DNA from: Hyphomicrobiales bacterium
Lineage (GTDB): Bacteria; Pseudomonadota; Alphaproteobacteria; Rhizobiales; Xanthobacteraceae
Length of the DNA: 64,000 bases
Assembly (NCBI GenBank): GCA_017305715.1
Contig: JAFKKG010000008.1
Location: 248,001 to 312,000, forward strand
Direction: 5' to 3'
Positions within the stretch are counted from its first letter, which is position 1. Each line of letters begins with the position of its first letter. Position numbers and translations under genes: made by a program. Below, piece after piece: positions 36,151 to 46,074 of the stretch. The notes under the pieces were generated by a model that saw only the letters and a program-made list of their open reading frames with translations, made no database searches and was not told where the DNA came from.

Positions 36151-37041
36151 TTACGGCTTCGTCGGCTCGCCGATCTTGTCCTGCGTTTTTGTATCGAAAT
36201 CGCTGGCCTCGTGGCGCTCGTGCAGTTGGCTGGCCGGATCGCCCGAGATCCGGTTGACCATGCGCCCGCGCTTCACCGCCGGACGCTTGGCAATCTGGTC
36301 GGTCCAGCGCTGCACGTTCTTGTATTCGTGCACCGACAGGAATTCGCCGGCGCCATAGACGAGACCCTTTGCGAGCGCGCCGTACCATGGCCAGGTCGCC
36401 ATGTCGGCGATGGTGTAGTCGCTGCCGGCGAGATATTCGTTGTCGGCCAGGCGGCGGTCGAGCACGTCGAGCTGACGCTTCACTTCCATGGCATAGCGGT
36501 CGATGGCGTATTCGATCTTGGTCGGCGCGTAGGCATAGAAATGCCCAAAGCCGCCGCCGAGAAACGGCGCGCTGCCCATCTGCCAGAACAGCCATGACAG
36601 GCACTCCGCCCGTGCCTGCCCGCCGGCCGGCAGAAAGGCTCCGAACTTTTCGGCCAGATGCATCAGGATCGCGCCGGACTCGAACAGCCGGATCGGCGTC
36701 GGCCCGCTGCGGTCCATCAGCGCCGGGATCTTGGAGTTCGGATTGACCGCGACAAAGCCAGATCCGAACTGGTTGCCGTCGATCTTGATCAGCCAGGCGT
36801 CATACTCCGCAGCCTTGTGGCCGGCCGCCAACAGCTCCTCGAACATGACCGTGACCTTCACCCCGTTCGGCGTCGCCAGCGAATAGAGCTGGAACGGGTG
36901 GCGGCCGACCGGCAGCTCCTTGTCATGCGTGGCGCCCGCGATCGGGCGGTTGATGCTGGCGAAGCGGCCGCCGCTCTCCTTATTCCAGGTCCAGACTTTC
37001 GGCGGCACATAGGCGGTGGGGTCGGTTACGCTGTCGTTCAT
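36151..37041 (-). CDS. yghU: Glutathione S-transferase family protein, YghU-like
   Basis: A 296-residue protein with the long N-terminal extension of YghU-type transferases (PPKVWTWNKESGGRFASINR). The thioredoxin-like domain (FQLYSLATPNGVKVTVMFEE, then NPNSKIPALMD and ESGAILMHLA) is followed by the all-helical C-domain (YLAGSDYTIADMATWPW). YghU and relatives reduce organic peroxides and disulfides. The gene precedes the alpha/beta hydrolase gene and is divergent from the liv operon. Confidence 0.92.
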   Translation of the reverse strand: MNDSVTDPTAYVPPKVWTWNKESGGRFASINRPIAGATHDKELPVGRHPFQLYSLATPNGVKVTVMFEELLAAGHKAAEYDAWLIKIDGNQFGSGFVAVNPNSKIPALMDRSGPTPIRLFESGAILMHLAEKFGAFLPAGGQARAECLSWLFWQMGSAPFLGGGFGHFYAYAPTKIEYAIDRYAMEVKRQLDVLDRRLADNEYLAGSDYTIADMATWPWYGALAKGLVYGAGEFLSVHEYKNVQRWTDQIAKRPAVKRGRMVNRISGDPASQLHERHEASDFDTKTQDKIGEPTKP

Positions 37042-37270
37042 TCGTGTTGGCTCCAGGCTTCTTTCGGCCGTATCACATTCGGGGCGATCTGCCGCGCCGC
37101 GGAATTAGATGCGGGCAGCTGGTATACCTTGGGGCTGCCGCCGCCAAGCGCAAGGGCTGGTTGGCGATGCCCAACATTTCCCGTGGCGGGTTGCAGGGGG
37201 TCCATGTTACGGTTTCCGATCGGCACCGCAAACAAACAAAAATGCGGGCCTCTCAGGGGAGGAATGCACC

Positions 37271-38518
37271 ATGCTGCAAGGCAAGTGGTTTTCTGCGCTC
37301 ATTGGGATTGTGCTTGGGATCGCCTGCGGCGGTCACGCGCTGGCACAGGGCACCATCAAGGTAGCCTACACCGACCCGCTATCAGGCCCATTCGCCCAGG
37401 TCGGCGACGCCAACCTGAAGCAGATGCAATACATCATCGATTACATCAATTCGAAGGGCGGCGCGCTCGGCAAGAAGTTCGAACTGGTGCCGTTCGACAA
37501 CAAGTCGCAGCCGTCGGATGCGCTGATCGCGCTGAAAAGCGCGACCGACCAGAACATGCCCTTCATCATGCAGTGCAGCGGCTCCAACATCGCCGCCGCC
37601 CTGATCGACGGCGTCAACAAGCACAACGACCGTAACCCCGACAACCGCATCATCTATCTGAATTGCGGCGCGGTGGCCCCCGAGCTGACCAACGAGCAAT
37701 GCAGCTTCTGGCATTTCCGTTTCGACCTGCACGCCGGCATGAAGGCCGAAGTGATGGTCCGCGCGCTGCCGAAGGAAACCACAAAGGTCTATCTGATCAA
37801 CCAGGACTATCTGTTCGGTCAATCCGTGCAGCGCGAGGTGAGGAACTACATCACCAAACTGCGGCCCGACATTCAGATCGTGGGTGACGAGTTGATCCCG
37901 CTCGGCAAGATCAAGGACTTTTCGCCTTATATGACCAAGATCAAGGCCTCGGGCGCCCAGGCCCTGCTGACCGGCAATTGGGGCCCGGACATGAACCTCC
38001 TGATCAAGTCCGGCGTCGATGCCGGCGCTGATCTGCGCTACTACACCTTCTATGCGCATCTCGCCGGTGGCCCGACCGCGATCGGCGCCGGCGGCGACAA
38101 CCGCGTGCTCGCGGTGATGTCGTTCGGCGAGAACGTGGCGCCGGAGATCGGCAACAAGGAAGCCGAAGCCTTCACGGAAGGCTTCCGCCAGAAGCACAAG
38201 TTCGACTTCTCCGCCGCCGGCTTCCGCACCATCTTCGAATATCTGCAGGCCGCGGTGAACAAGGCGGGCTCGATCGATCCCTTGAAGATCGCAACCGCGA
38301 TGGAAGATTTGCAGGTCAAGGACTTCCTCGGCTTCGACACCAAGATGCGCAAGGAAGACCACCAGATCATCAGCGAATACTTCGTCGGCACCTTCAAGAA
38401 AGGCGTGAAATACGACGCCGAAGGCACCGGGCTCGGCTGGGCGACCTCGGCGACGATCCTCGCCAAGGACATCGACCAGCCCAACACCTGCAAGATGAAG
38501 CGCCCGAGCGCTTCCTGA
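37271..38518 (+). CDS. livK: Branched-chain amino acid-type ABC substrate-binding protein
   Basis: A 415-residue periplasmic binding protein. The signal peptide spans about residues 1-26 (ALIGIVLGIACGGHALAQ). The mature start GTIKVAYTDPLSGPFA is typical of the Leu/Ile/Val family, and the type I fold continues to the C-terminus. Ligand not readable; proteins of this family in soil alphaproteobacteria also bind aromatic or short organic acids. ATG 37271 is chosen for its signal peptide and GGGGAGGA site. It heads the five-gene operon livKHMGF, separated from livH by a hairpin. Confidence 0.88.
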   Translation: MLQGKWFSALIGIVLGIACGGHALAQGTIKVAYTDPLSGPFAQVGDANLKQMQYIIDYINSKGGALGKKFELVPFDNKSQPSDALIALKSATDQNMPFIMQCSGSNIAAALIDGVNKHNDRNPDNRIIYLNCGAVAPELTNEQCSFWHFRFDLHAGMKAEVMVRALPKETTKVYLINQDYLFGQSVQREVRNYITKLRPDIQIVGDELIPLGKIKDFSPYMTKIKASGAQALLTGNWGPDMNLLIKSGVDAGADLRYYTFYAHLAGGPTAIGAGGDNRVLAVMSFGENVAPEIGNKEAEAFTEGFRQKHKFDFSAAGFRTIFEYLQAAVNKAGSIDPLKIATAMEDLQVKDFLGFDTKMRKEDHQIISEYFVGTFKKGVKYDAEGTGLGWATSATILAKDIDQPNTCKMKRPSAS

Positions 38519-38530
38519 CCCGACAACAGT

Positions 38531-38558
38531 CGCCTGCTTCCCCACCGGGGGGCAGGCG
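38531..38558 (+). promoter_or_regulatory. Stem-loop between livK and livH
   Basis: CGCCTGC-T-TCCCC-ACC-GGGG-G-GCAGGCG forms a strong hairpin 12 bp after the livK stop and 25 bp before livH. There is no T-run, so it is more likely to stabilise the livK part of the mRNA or to attenuate the permease genes than to stop transcription. Confidence 0.6.
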
Positions 38559-38582
38559 TCGCGCTTTGAGTGGTCAGGTCAC

Positions 38583-39530
38583 ATGGAAGTCTTTGTCGTC
38601 TCCCTGCTGAACGGTCTCGTCTACGGCATGCTGCTGTTCATGCTGGCGAGCGGACTCACGCTGATCCTCAGCATGATGGGCGTGCTCAACTTCGCCCATG
38701 CCAGCGCCTACATGCTGGGCGCCTATTTCGCCTACACGATCAGCCTCTATATCGGCTTCTGGCCGGCCCTGATCATTGCCCCGCTGCTCTGCGGGCTGAT
38801 CGGGGCGGCCATCGAGATGTGGGGGCTGCGGCGCGTCCACCGCAACGGCCACATCGCCGAATTGCTGTTCACCTTCGGCCTGGCCCTGATCATCGAGAAG
38901 GTGGTGCAGATGAGCTGGGGCCTGCTGCCGGTGCCCTATCGCGTGCCGGAGCTGCTCGATTTCCCGCTGTTCAAGGTCTACGGCACGCAATTCCCGGCCT
39001 ACCGCGCCTTCATGCTGGCGATCTCGGCCCTGATGTTCGGCGCGATCTGGCTCGGCCTGACCCGCACCCGCATCGGCCTCGTGATCCAGGCGGCGCTGAC
39101 CCATCCCGACATGGCCTCGGCGCTCGGGCACAACGTGCCGCGCATCTTCACCCTCGTGTTCGCCGCCGGCACGGCGCTGGCGGGCCTCGCCGGCGTGATC
39201 GGCGGAAACTACCAGGTCACGGAGCCGGCGATGGCCTTCACCATGGGGCCGATCGTGTTCGTCGTGGTCGTGTTCGGCGGACTGGGTTCGCTGACCGGCT
39301 GTTTCATCGCCTCGATCCTGATGGGGCTGATCCAGACCTTTGCCGTGGTGTTCGACGTCTCGCTGGCGGATCTGCTGGCCAAGTTCGGCTTCGTGGTGAC
39401 GTCGAGCACGCCGTTTGCCGAAGTCCTCAACGTGACGCTGCCCCGGGTCGGCGCCCTGCTGCCGTTCCTGATGCTGGTCTTGATCCTGGTGTTCCGGCCG
39501 CGCGGGCTGATGGGGACGCGTGACACATGA
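38583..39530 (+). CDS. livH: LivH-type ABC transporter permease
   Basis: A 315-residue inner-membrane permease with about eight hydrophobic segments. It starts MEVFVVSLLNGLVYGMLLFM and has the family loop ALGHNVPRIF, which contacts the ATPase. It forms the translocation pore with LivM for the ligand delivered by LivK. The stop overlaps livM by 4 bp (ATGA). Confidence 0.92.
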   Translation: MEVFVVSLLNGLVYGMLLFMLASGLTLILSMMGVLNFAHASAYMLGAYFAYTISLYIGFWPALIIAPLLCGLIGAAIEMWGLRRVHRNGHIAELLFTFGLALIIEKVVQMSWGLLPVPYRVPELLDFPLFKVYGTQFPAYRAFMLAISALMFGAIWLGLTRTRIGLVIQAALTHPDMASALGHNVPRIFTLVFAAGTALAGLAGVIGGNYQVTEPAMAFTMGPIVFVVVVFGGLGSLTGCFIASILMGLIQTFAVVFDVSLADLLAKFGFVVTSSTPFAEVLNVTLPRVGALLPFLMLVLILVFRPRGLMGTRDT

Positions 39531-40848
39531 CCCTGCTGCGTCGACATTGGCCCTGGCTGCTCGCGATCGTCATCCTGCTCGCCTTTCCGTTCCTGTTCTA
39601 TGACTGGAGCAAGGGCCGCCATTCCGGCTTCGTGCTGACGCTGATGAGCGAGATCGGCGTCATGGCGATCTTCGCGCTGTCCTACAACATGCTGATGGGC
39701 CAGGCCGGTCTGCTGTCGTTCGGGCACGCCGTGCTGCTCGGGATGGGCGCCTATTGCGCGGCCCATGTCGTCCTGCTGGTGAAGGCCGGGTCCTTCTGGC
39801 TGCCGACCGAACTGGTGCCGCTGGCCGGCGGGCTCGGCGGGCTGTTCTTCGGCTATGTGTTCGGCTGGCTGGTGACCAAGCAGCGCGCCACCGCTTTCGC
39901 CATGATCACGATGGGGCTCGGCGAACTGGTCTCGGCGGCGGCGCTGATGTTCATGGGCTTCTTCGGTGGCGAAGGCGGCATCCCGATCGATCGCGTGATG
40001 GACACCAGCCTGGTCGGCGTCAAATACTCCTCGCCCTGGCAGGTCTACTGCCTGGTGCTGGTCTGGGCGTTCATCGCCGCGATCCTGATGCGGCTGCAAA
40101 CCCAGACGCCGCTCGGCAGCATGGCCAACGCCACCCGCGACAATTTCGAGCGTGCCCAATTCGTCGGCTACGATCCGCGCATGGTGCGGCTCTACCAGTT
40201 CGCGCTGGCCGGCTTTTTTGCCGGCATCGCCGGCGGCCTGTATGTGCTGATCTATGAGATCGTCACCTTCGACACGGTGTCCGCCGCCAAGTCAGCCAAT
40301 GCGCTGCTTGCCGTCTATATCGGCGGCGCCGGCGGGTTCTTCGGGCCGATCCTCGGCACCATTGTCGTGGTACTGCTGCAGAGCGGCGTCAGCCTGCTCA
40401 GCAATGCCTGGCTGCTCTATGTCGGCGTGCTCTTCATCGTCATGGTGATGTACGCGCCGGGCGGGCTGATCGGGCTGATCTTCATGCACATGCCGATCTG
40501 GCGTGCCGGGCGGATGCGCGAATTGCTGCTGCCCTATGCGCGGGCATTCCCGCCGGCGCTCTTGGTCCTGCTCGGCTTCGTGTTGATGGTGGAACTGGCG
40601 TCCTTCACCACCATCGGCGCCGCGCAAGGCAAGAAATTCTCGATCGCCGGCCATACCATCGACACGACGACGCCAATGCCGTGGGTGATCGCCATCGCTG
40701 CGCTGGTGCTCGGCGGGCTGTGGCTGCGCCGCGAGGCACGCGGTTTCCGCGAGCGCTGGGACGCGCTGATGGAAGGCGCCAAGGTCGCCAGCGCAAAGAC
40801 GTCGGCTGACGCCAAGATCCCGCTCGGCAAGGCGCAGGAGGCGATGTC

Positions 40849-40852
<4 letters not shown>
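39527..40852 (+). CDS. livM: LivM-type ABC transporter permease with C-terminal extension
   Basis: A 441-residue permease. The core (SYNMLMGQAGLLSFGHAVLL and the FVGYDPRMVRLYQF loop) is standard LivM. After about residue 330 there is an extra section with two more hydrophobic segments (ALLVLLGFVLMVE and WVIAIAALVLGGLWL) and a charged, Ala/Lys-rich tail. The overlap with livG is GTGA (4 bp). Confidence 0.9.
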
Positions 40853-41612
<760 letters not shown>

Positions 41613-41616
<4 letters not shown>

Positions 41617-42311
41617 TGCTCGAGGTCCGCGATCTCCACGCCTATTACGGCAAGAGCCATATCCTGCAGGGCGTCGACCTCTCCGTCGACCAGGGCGAGA
41701 TCGTCAGCCTGCTCGGCCGCAACGGCGTCGGCCGCTCCACCGCCTGCAAGACCGTGATGGGGCTGGTGCCGCCGGTCGGCCAGATCCATTTCAAGGGCCA
41801 CTCGATCGCCGGCCTGCGGCCCGACCAGATCGCGCATCTCGGCATCGGCTATGTGCCCGAGGACCGCCAGGTCTTTCCCGGGCTCACGGTGCGGCAGAAT
41901 CTCGAACTCGGCATGAAGCGCGCCGGCGTCGTCGGAAGCTGGAAATTCGAGGACGTGTTTTCGCTGTTTCCCAATCTCGGGGCGCGGCAGGACAACCCCG
42001 CCGGCGTGCTGTCGGGCGGCGAGCAACAGATGCTGACGATGTGCCGCACGCTGATGGGCGATCCTGATCTGGTCATCATCGACGAGCCGACCGAGGGGCT
42101 CGCGCCAAAGCTGGTCGAACAGGTCGGCACCCTGCTCGACGAGATCGCCCGCCGCGGCACCGCGATCTTGCTGGTGGAGCAGAAGCTCACGATCGCGCTG
42201 AAAATCTCCCGCCGGCTCTACGTGATGGGCCACGGCCGCATCGTGTTCGAGGGCACCCCGGCCGAGCTGGCCGCCAATGCCGGCGTGCGCAAGGAGTGGC
42301 TGGAGGTCTAG
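41613..42311 (+). CDS. livF: LivF-type ABC transporter ATPase with altered Walker A
   Basis: A 232-residue ATPase. The signature LSGGEQQML and Walker B LVIIDEPTEGLAP are intact, but Walker A reads GRNGVGRST: the invariant lysine that contacts ATP phosphates is arginine (codon cgc at 41731-41733). The ATP site formed by this Walker A may be weak or regulatory, leaving hydrolysis to LivG. This is the last gene of the liv operon. Confidence 0.92.
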
Positions 42312-42418
42312 GGGAGAGCGACGCGCAAGGCGCCGGCTGCCCGTTCAGTGCGCCAATCGCATTTGACCGCAAGTTCCCCAGGTCCCAGGATGGCTCACCT
42401 GACAACTGGGAGTGGCTG

Positions 42419-42811
42419 ATGTTTATTATGACCAAATGGATTGCTGCAATCGCTGCCGCCGGTGCTTTGATTTGTGTCGCTCATGCGCAGGATTCGGCTG
42501 GCCGCAAGGAGCTGAAACGAAGTGATCTGACCGGGACCAATATGGAGGTCGTCGTCAGTGTTTCCGAGACCAAGCCGGGCGAGACGCTCGCGCGACACCT
42601 CCATCACGGCGAAGAGGCGCTTTACGTGCTCGAAGGCGCGACGGCCGAATTGCCGGACGGCAAACAAATATCGCTTGCGACAGGCTCGGCTAACATCAAC
42701 GTTCGCGAGGTCGCACATGGCGGATTCAAGATTGTCGGCGACAAGACGCTCAAGCTCTTGACGGTTCATGTCGTGGACAAGGGGAAGCCGCTCTACGAGA
42801 CGCCGAAATAA
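42419..42811 (+). CDS. Exported cupin-domain protein
   Basis: A 130-residue protein with a signal peptide (WIAAIAAAGALICVAHAQ, cleavage after AHA) and one cupin barrel. The metal-binding motif is visible as RHLHHGEEALYVLEG, with two His and one Glu. Function unknown; such small exported cupins often bind a metal. GGGAG lies 8 bases before ATG 42419; a second in-frame ATG is at 42428. It follows livF by about 107 bp and ends at a clear terminator. Confidence 0.82.
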   Translation: MFIMTKWIAAIAAAGALICVAHAQDSAGRKELKRSDLTGTNMEVVVSVSETKPGETLARHLHHGEEALYVLEGATAELPDGKQISLATGSANINVREVAHGGFKIVGDKTLKLLTVHVVDKGKPLYETPK

Positions 42812-42822
42812 CCCAAGCGCAA

Positions 42823-42856
42823 GAGGCCGCCCCGACGGGCGGCCTCGCCTCGTTTT
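42823..42856 (+). terminator. Rho-independent terminator after the cupin gene
   Basis: Stem GAGGCCGCCC-CGAC-GGGCGGCCTC (perfect 10 bp) followed by GCCTCGTTTT, 11 bp after the cupin stop. Confidence 0.88.
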
Positions 42857-42948
42857 GGCGCAATGCGCAACCTCCGGCGATCAAGGCGCGGCGAGCGTAC
42901 TCGGAGCAATGCTTTTGTGGCTGGCGCCGTCGAGATGCGCCATAGTGG

Positions 42949-44127
42949 ATGCGTCGCTACCAAGAGACCATCCAAATGCTTGCTTCGCAGCGTACCCTCT
43001 TCGAAATCCCGCGCGAGATTTGTTACCTCAACGCCGCGTCCTACAGCCCTCTGCCGATCCGGACCCAGGAAGCCGCCCGCGCGGCTGTTGGGCGCAAGGG
43101 CATGCCGTGGAAACTTCCCGCTTCTTTCGCCAATGAGCAGAATGAACGCGCGCGTGCTGCGGCTGCCCGGCTGATCAACGCGGACGCCTCCGATGTCGCG
43201 CTGACGCCATCGATCAGCTACGGCGTCGCAACCGCGGCGAAGCTTTTGACCATTCCCCGCAACACGCGCGTGATCGTGCTGGAAAGCGATCATTCCTCCC
43301 CGGTGCTGGAATGGCACGCGCGGGCCGAGGCGCAAGGATTTTCGGTCGAGACCGTTCGACAGCCCGGCGACGGCGACTGGACGTCGGCGGTGCTGGCTGT
43401 GATCGAACGATCCGGTGCCGCGCCGGTCAGCCTCGCCTCGATCTCCTCGGTGCACTGGTCGGACGGCGGGCTGATCGATGTCGATCGCGTGAGCGCGGCG
43501 CTCAAGAGCCGCGGCGCGATGTTCCTGGTCGACGCGACGCAAGCCGTCGGCGTGCTGGCGATGGATGTGAAACGCCTCGATCCGGATTTCGTGCTGTTCC
43601 CGACCTACAAATGGGTGCTTGGGCCTTACGGCCGCGCGTTTCTTTACATTGCAAAACGCCATCAAGGCGGCATTCCGCTGGAGCAGACGTCTTACGGCCG
43701 CCGCGACGTGCGCGCCGAGAACGCGGTCTATTTCACGGACCTGCAATATCTGCCCGACGCGCGCCGCTTCGACATGGGCGAGCGCGACTATTTCATCTCG
43801 ATGGAGATGGCGTCGATCGGCATGGAAATGCTGGCCGAATGGGGGGCCGCAGCGGTGGTACAGCGCATCGCGATGCTGAACGAACGGATTGCCGAAGGCG
43901 TGCGCGGCCTCGGCGTCAGCGTGCCGGACGCGCGCCTGCGGGCGCCACATATTCTGAGCCTCGCCTTCAAGGGCGGGCTGCCGGCGGGTCTCGTCGAGGG
44001 ACTGGCCAGCGAAGGCGTCCACGTCGCGCCGCGTCTCGGGCGGATGCGGATCTCGCCGCATGTGTATAATGACGAGGTGGATGTGGATCGGTTTGTCGAG
44101 GTGTTGGCGCGGCGGTTGCGCTCGTAG
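42949..44127 (+). CDS. Class V aminotransferase-family PLP enzyme
   Basis: A 392-residue PLP-dependent enzyme of the class V (NifS/isopenicillin epimerase-like) group. The PLP region is LVDATQAVGVLAMD and the Schiff-base lysine is in FPTYKWVLGPYG. Substrate not known: it could be a desulfurase-like, epimerase-like or transaminase enzyme. An alternative start is the in-frame ATG at 42976. The stop codon TAG (44125-44127) lies inside the left arm of the repeat at 44123, so the repeat has become part of the gene end. Confidence 0.87.
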   Translation: MRRYQETIQMLASQRTLFEIPREICYLNAASYSPLPIRTQEAARAAVGRKGMPWKLPASFANEQNERARAAAARLINADASDVALTPSISYGVATAAKLLTIPRNTRVIVLESDHSSPVLEWHARAEAQGFSVETVRQPGDGDWTSAVLAVIERSGAAPVSLASISSVHWSDGGLIDVDRVSAALKSRGAMFLVDATQAVGVLAMDVKRLDPDFVLFPTYKWVLGPYGRAFLYIAKRHQGGIPLEQTSYGRRDVRAENAVYFTDLQYLPDARRFDMGERDYFISMEMASIGMEMLAEWGAAAVVQRIAMLNERIAEGVRGLGVSVPDARLRAPHILSLAFKGGLPAGLVEGLASEGVHVAPRLGRMRISPHVYNDEVDVDRFVEVLARRLRS

Positions 44128-44214
44128 GGTGGGCAAAGGCGCACTTGCGCCGTGCCCACCATCTATCGTGTGGCGCTGGAAGTGGTGGGCACGCTACGCT
44201 TTGCCCACCCTACG
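44123..44214. repeat. Palindromic intergenic repeat, family B (copy 2 of 3)
   Basis: CGTAGGGTGGGCAAAGG at the left and TTTGCCCACCCTACG at the right, inner GTGCCCACCAT/GTGGTGGGCAC. The left arm supplies the TAG stop of the aminotransferase gene. It sits between convergent genes. Confidence 0.88.
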
Positions 44215-45846
44215 CAACTGCTCCCCACCTGTCATCGCAAAGCCCTCATACCCCTTCGCCGCGACATCGTTGCAGATCTGCCGGTACGGGCCGACGCCGC
44301 CGATATAGGGCATGAAGATCCGAGGCTTGCCGGGGACGTTGGCGCCCATGTACCAGGAATTGGCCTGCGGATAGAGCGTGGTGGCGGCCACCTCGTTGAC
44401 GTGGGCGACCCATTTGTCCTCGGCGTCCGGGTTGGCTTCCATGGCCTCAAAGCCATGGTCGCGCATGTAGCTGACGCAGTCGGTGATCCAATCGACATGC
44501 TGCTCGATCGAAACGATCATGTTTGATAGCACCGACGGGCTGCCGGGACCGGTGATGATGAACAGGTTTGGAAAGCCGGCGCTCATCAGGCCGAGATAAG
44601 TCCGCGGGCCCGCGGCCCATTTCTGGTTCAGCGTGTGCCCGCCGCGGCCACGAATATCGATCTTCGCGACCGACCCGGTCATGGCATCGAAGCCGGTCGC
44701 CAGCACGAGCGCGTCGACCTCATAGTCCTTGCCACCGGTGCGCACCGCGCTCTCCGTGATCTCCTCGATCGGATTCGACTTGATGTCGACCAGCGTCACG
44801 TTCGGACGGTTGAAGGTCGCAAAATAGTCGGTGTCGATGCAGATGCGTTTCGAGCCTATCGGATGATTGTTCGGCTGCAGCAATTGTGCGGTCTGCGGAT
44901 CCTTGACGATTTCAGCGATCTTCTCGCGGACGAAATTAGCGGCGGTGTCGTTGGCGGCCTGGTCCAGCGCGAGATTGTTGTAAGCCATCATGAAGGTGAG
45001 CCCGCCGCGGGTCCAGCGCGCCTCGTAATTCGAGCGGCGCTCGTTATCGCCGTCGTCGAGTGCGCCGCGATCGGGCATGTCGGTATAGATGCCGTTGCGC
45101 GACACGGTGCGCGCGAAATGCCTGACTTCCGGATACTTCGCGCGAAACGCCTGCCGTTCTTCTTCGGTCAGCGCGGCGTTGCGGGCGGGAATAGAGAAAT
45201 TCGCGGTGCGCTGGAACACCGTGAGGTGGCTCGCCTGTTCGGCAATCACCGGCACCGACTGGATGCCCGACGATCCCGTGCCGATGACGCCGACGCGCTG
45301 GCCGGTGAAGTCGACCGTCTCATGCGGCCAGTGGCCGGTGTGATAGACCTTGCCCTTGAAACGATCGAGGCCCTTGATCTCGGGCATCCGCGCATTCGAC
45401 AGGCAGCCGGTGGCCAGCACGACGAATTTTGCCGTCACGGTCTTGCCGTCGGAGGTCGCGACCGACCAGAGATTGCGGCTCTCGTTGAATTCAGCGCGTT
45501 CGACAGACGTGCTGAACTGGATGTCGGGGCGAAGGTTAAACCGATCCGCGACGTGGTTGGCGTATTTCAGGATTTCGGGCTGCGGCGCATAGCGTTCGCT
45601 CCAGTCCCATTCCTGCTGCAATTCGTCGGAGAACGAATAGGAATATTGCATGCTCTCGACGTCGCAGCGCGCGCCGGGATATCGGTTCCAGTACCAGGTG
45701 CCGCCGACGCCATCGCCCTGCTCATAAACCCGTACCGAGAACCCCTGCCCGCGCAGCCTGTGCAGCATGTACATGCCGGCAAAGCCCGCGCCGACCACGA
45801 CGACGTCATAGCTCCCGGAAGCCTGGTTGGATGGCAACGCGGACAT
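44194..45846 (-). CDS. Flavin-containing monooxygenase, Baeyer-Villiger type
   Basis: A 550-residue FAD/NADPH enzyme. It has two Rossmann motifs (GAGFAG at 19-24 and GTGSSG at 189-194) and the Baeyer-Villiger fingerprint FxGxxxHxxxWP at 163-174 (FKGKVYHTGHWP). Such enzymes turn ketones into esters or lactones, an entry to beta-oxidation for cyclic or linear ketones. ATG 45846 has AGGGAG 7 bases upstream; a longer frame from 45963 lacks a site. The gene's last 20 bases run into the right arm of the family B repeat. Divergent from the nitronate monooxygenase gene. Confidence 0.92.
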   Translation of the reverse strand: MSALPSNQASGSYDVVVVGAGFAGMYMLHRLRGQGFSVRVYEQGDGVGGTWYWNRYPGARCDVESMQYSYSFSDELQQEWDWSERYAPQPEILKYANHVADRFNLRPDIQFSTSVERAEFNESRNLWSVATSDGKTVTAKFVVLATGCLSNARMPEIKGLDRFKGKVYHTGHWPHETVDFTGQRVGVIGTGSSGIQSVPVIAEQASHLTVFQRTANFSIPARNAALTEEERQAFRAKYPEVRHFARTVSRNGIYTDMPDRGALDDGDNERRSNYEARWTRGGLTFMMAYNNLALDQAANDTAANFVREKIAEIVKDPQTAQLLQPNNHPIGSKRICIDTDYFATFNRPNVTLVDIKSNPIEEITESAVRTGGKDYEVDALVLATGFDAMTGSVAKIDIRGRGGHTLNQKWAAGPRTYLGLMSAGFPNLFIITGPGSPSVLSNMIVSIEQHVDWITDCVSYMRDHGFEAMEANPDAEDKWVAHVNEVAATTLYPQANSWYMGANVPGKPRIFMPYIGGVGPYRQICNDVAAKGYEGFAMTGGEQLRRVGKA

Positions 45847-45983
45847 GGAAACTCCCTTTTGGAATTCTTGATTTGGCATCCAGCATTCTCTCGATAGCGC
45901 CAAAGCGCAAGACACAAATCGGCGGCCATGCTTTGCATATTTTGCAGCGTGGAATGTTGTCACTCCTCATGGTGAGATCATCC

Positions 45984-46024
45984 CGTGTTGCTAACACGCT
46001 TGGCATCCCAGCCCATGATGGGCT
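45984..46024. promoter_or_regulatory. Two dyads in the monooxygenase divergent promoter
   Basis: CGTGTT-GCT-AACACG (45984-45998) and AGCCCAT-G-ATGGGCT (46010-46024) are perfect inverted repeats, 11 bp apart, 50-90 bp before the nitronate monooxygenase start. They may be operators or leader hairpins. Confidence 0.35.
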
Positions 46025-46074
46025 AGCGTCACAACAAGCGGCGCCATAAGCCGCCACAGGGAACGGATACGGCC

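Noticed and set aside
45936-45950. Direct repeat TTGCATATTTTGCA as an operator
   Set aside because: Short and AT-rich, with no second copy; it cannot be told from chance.
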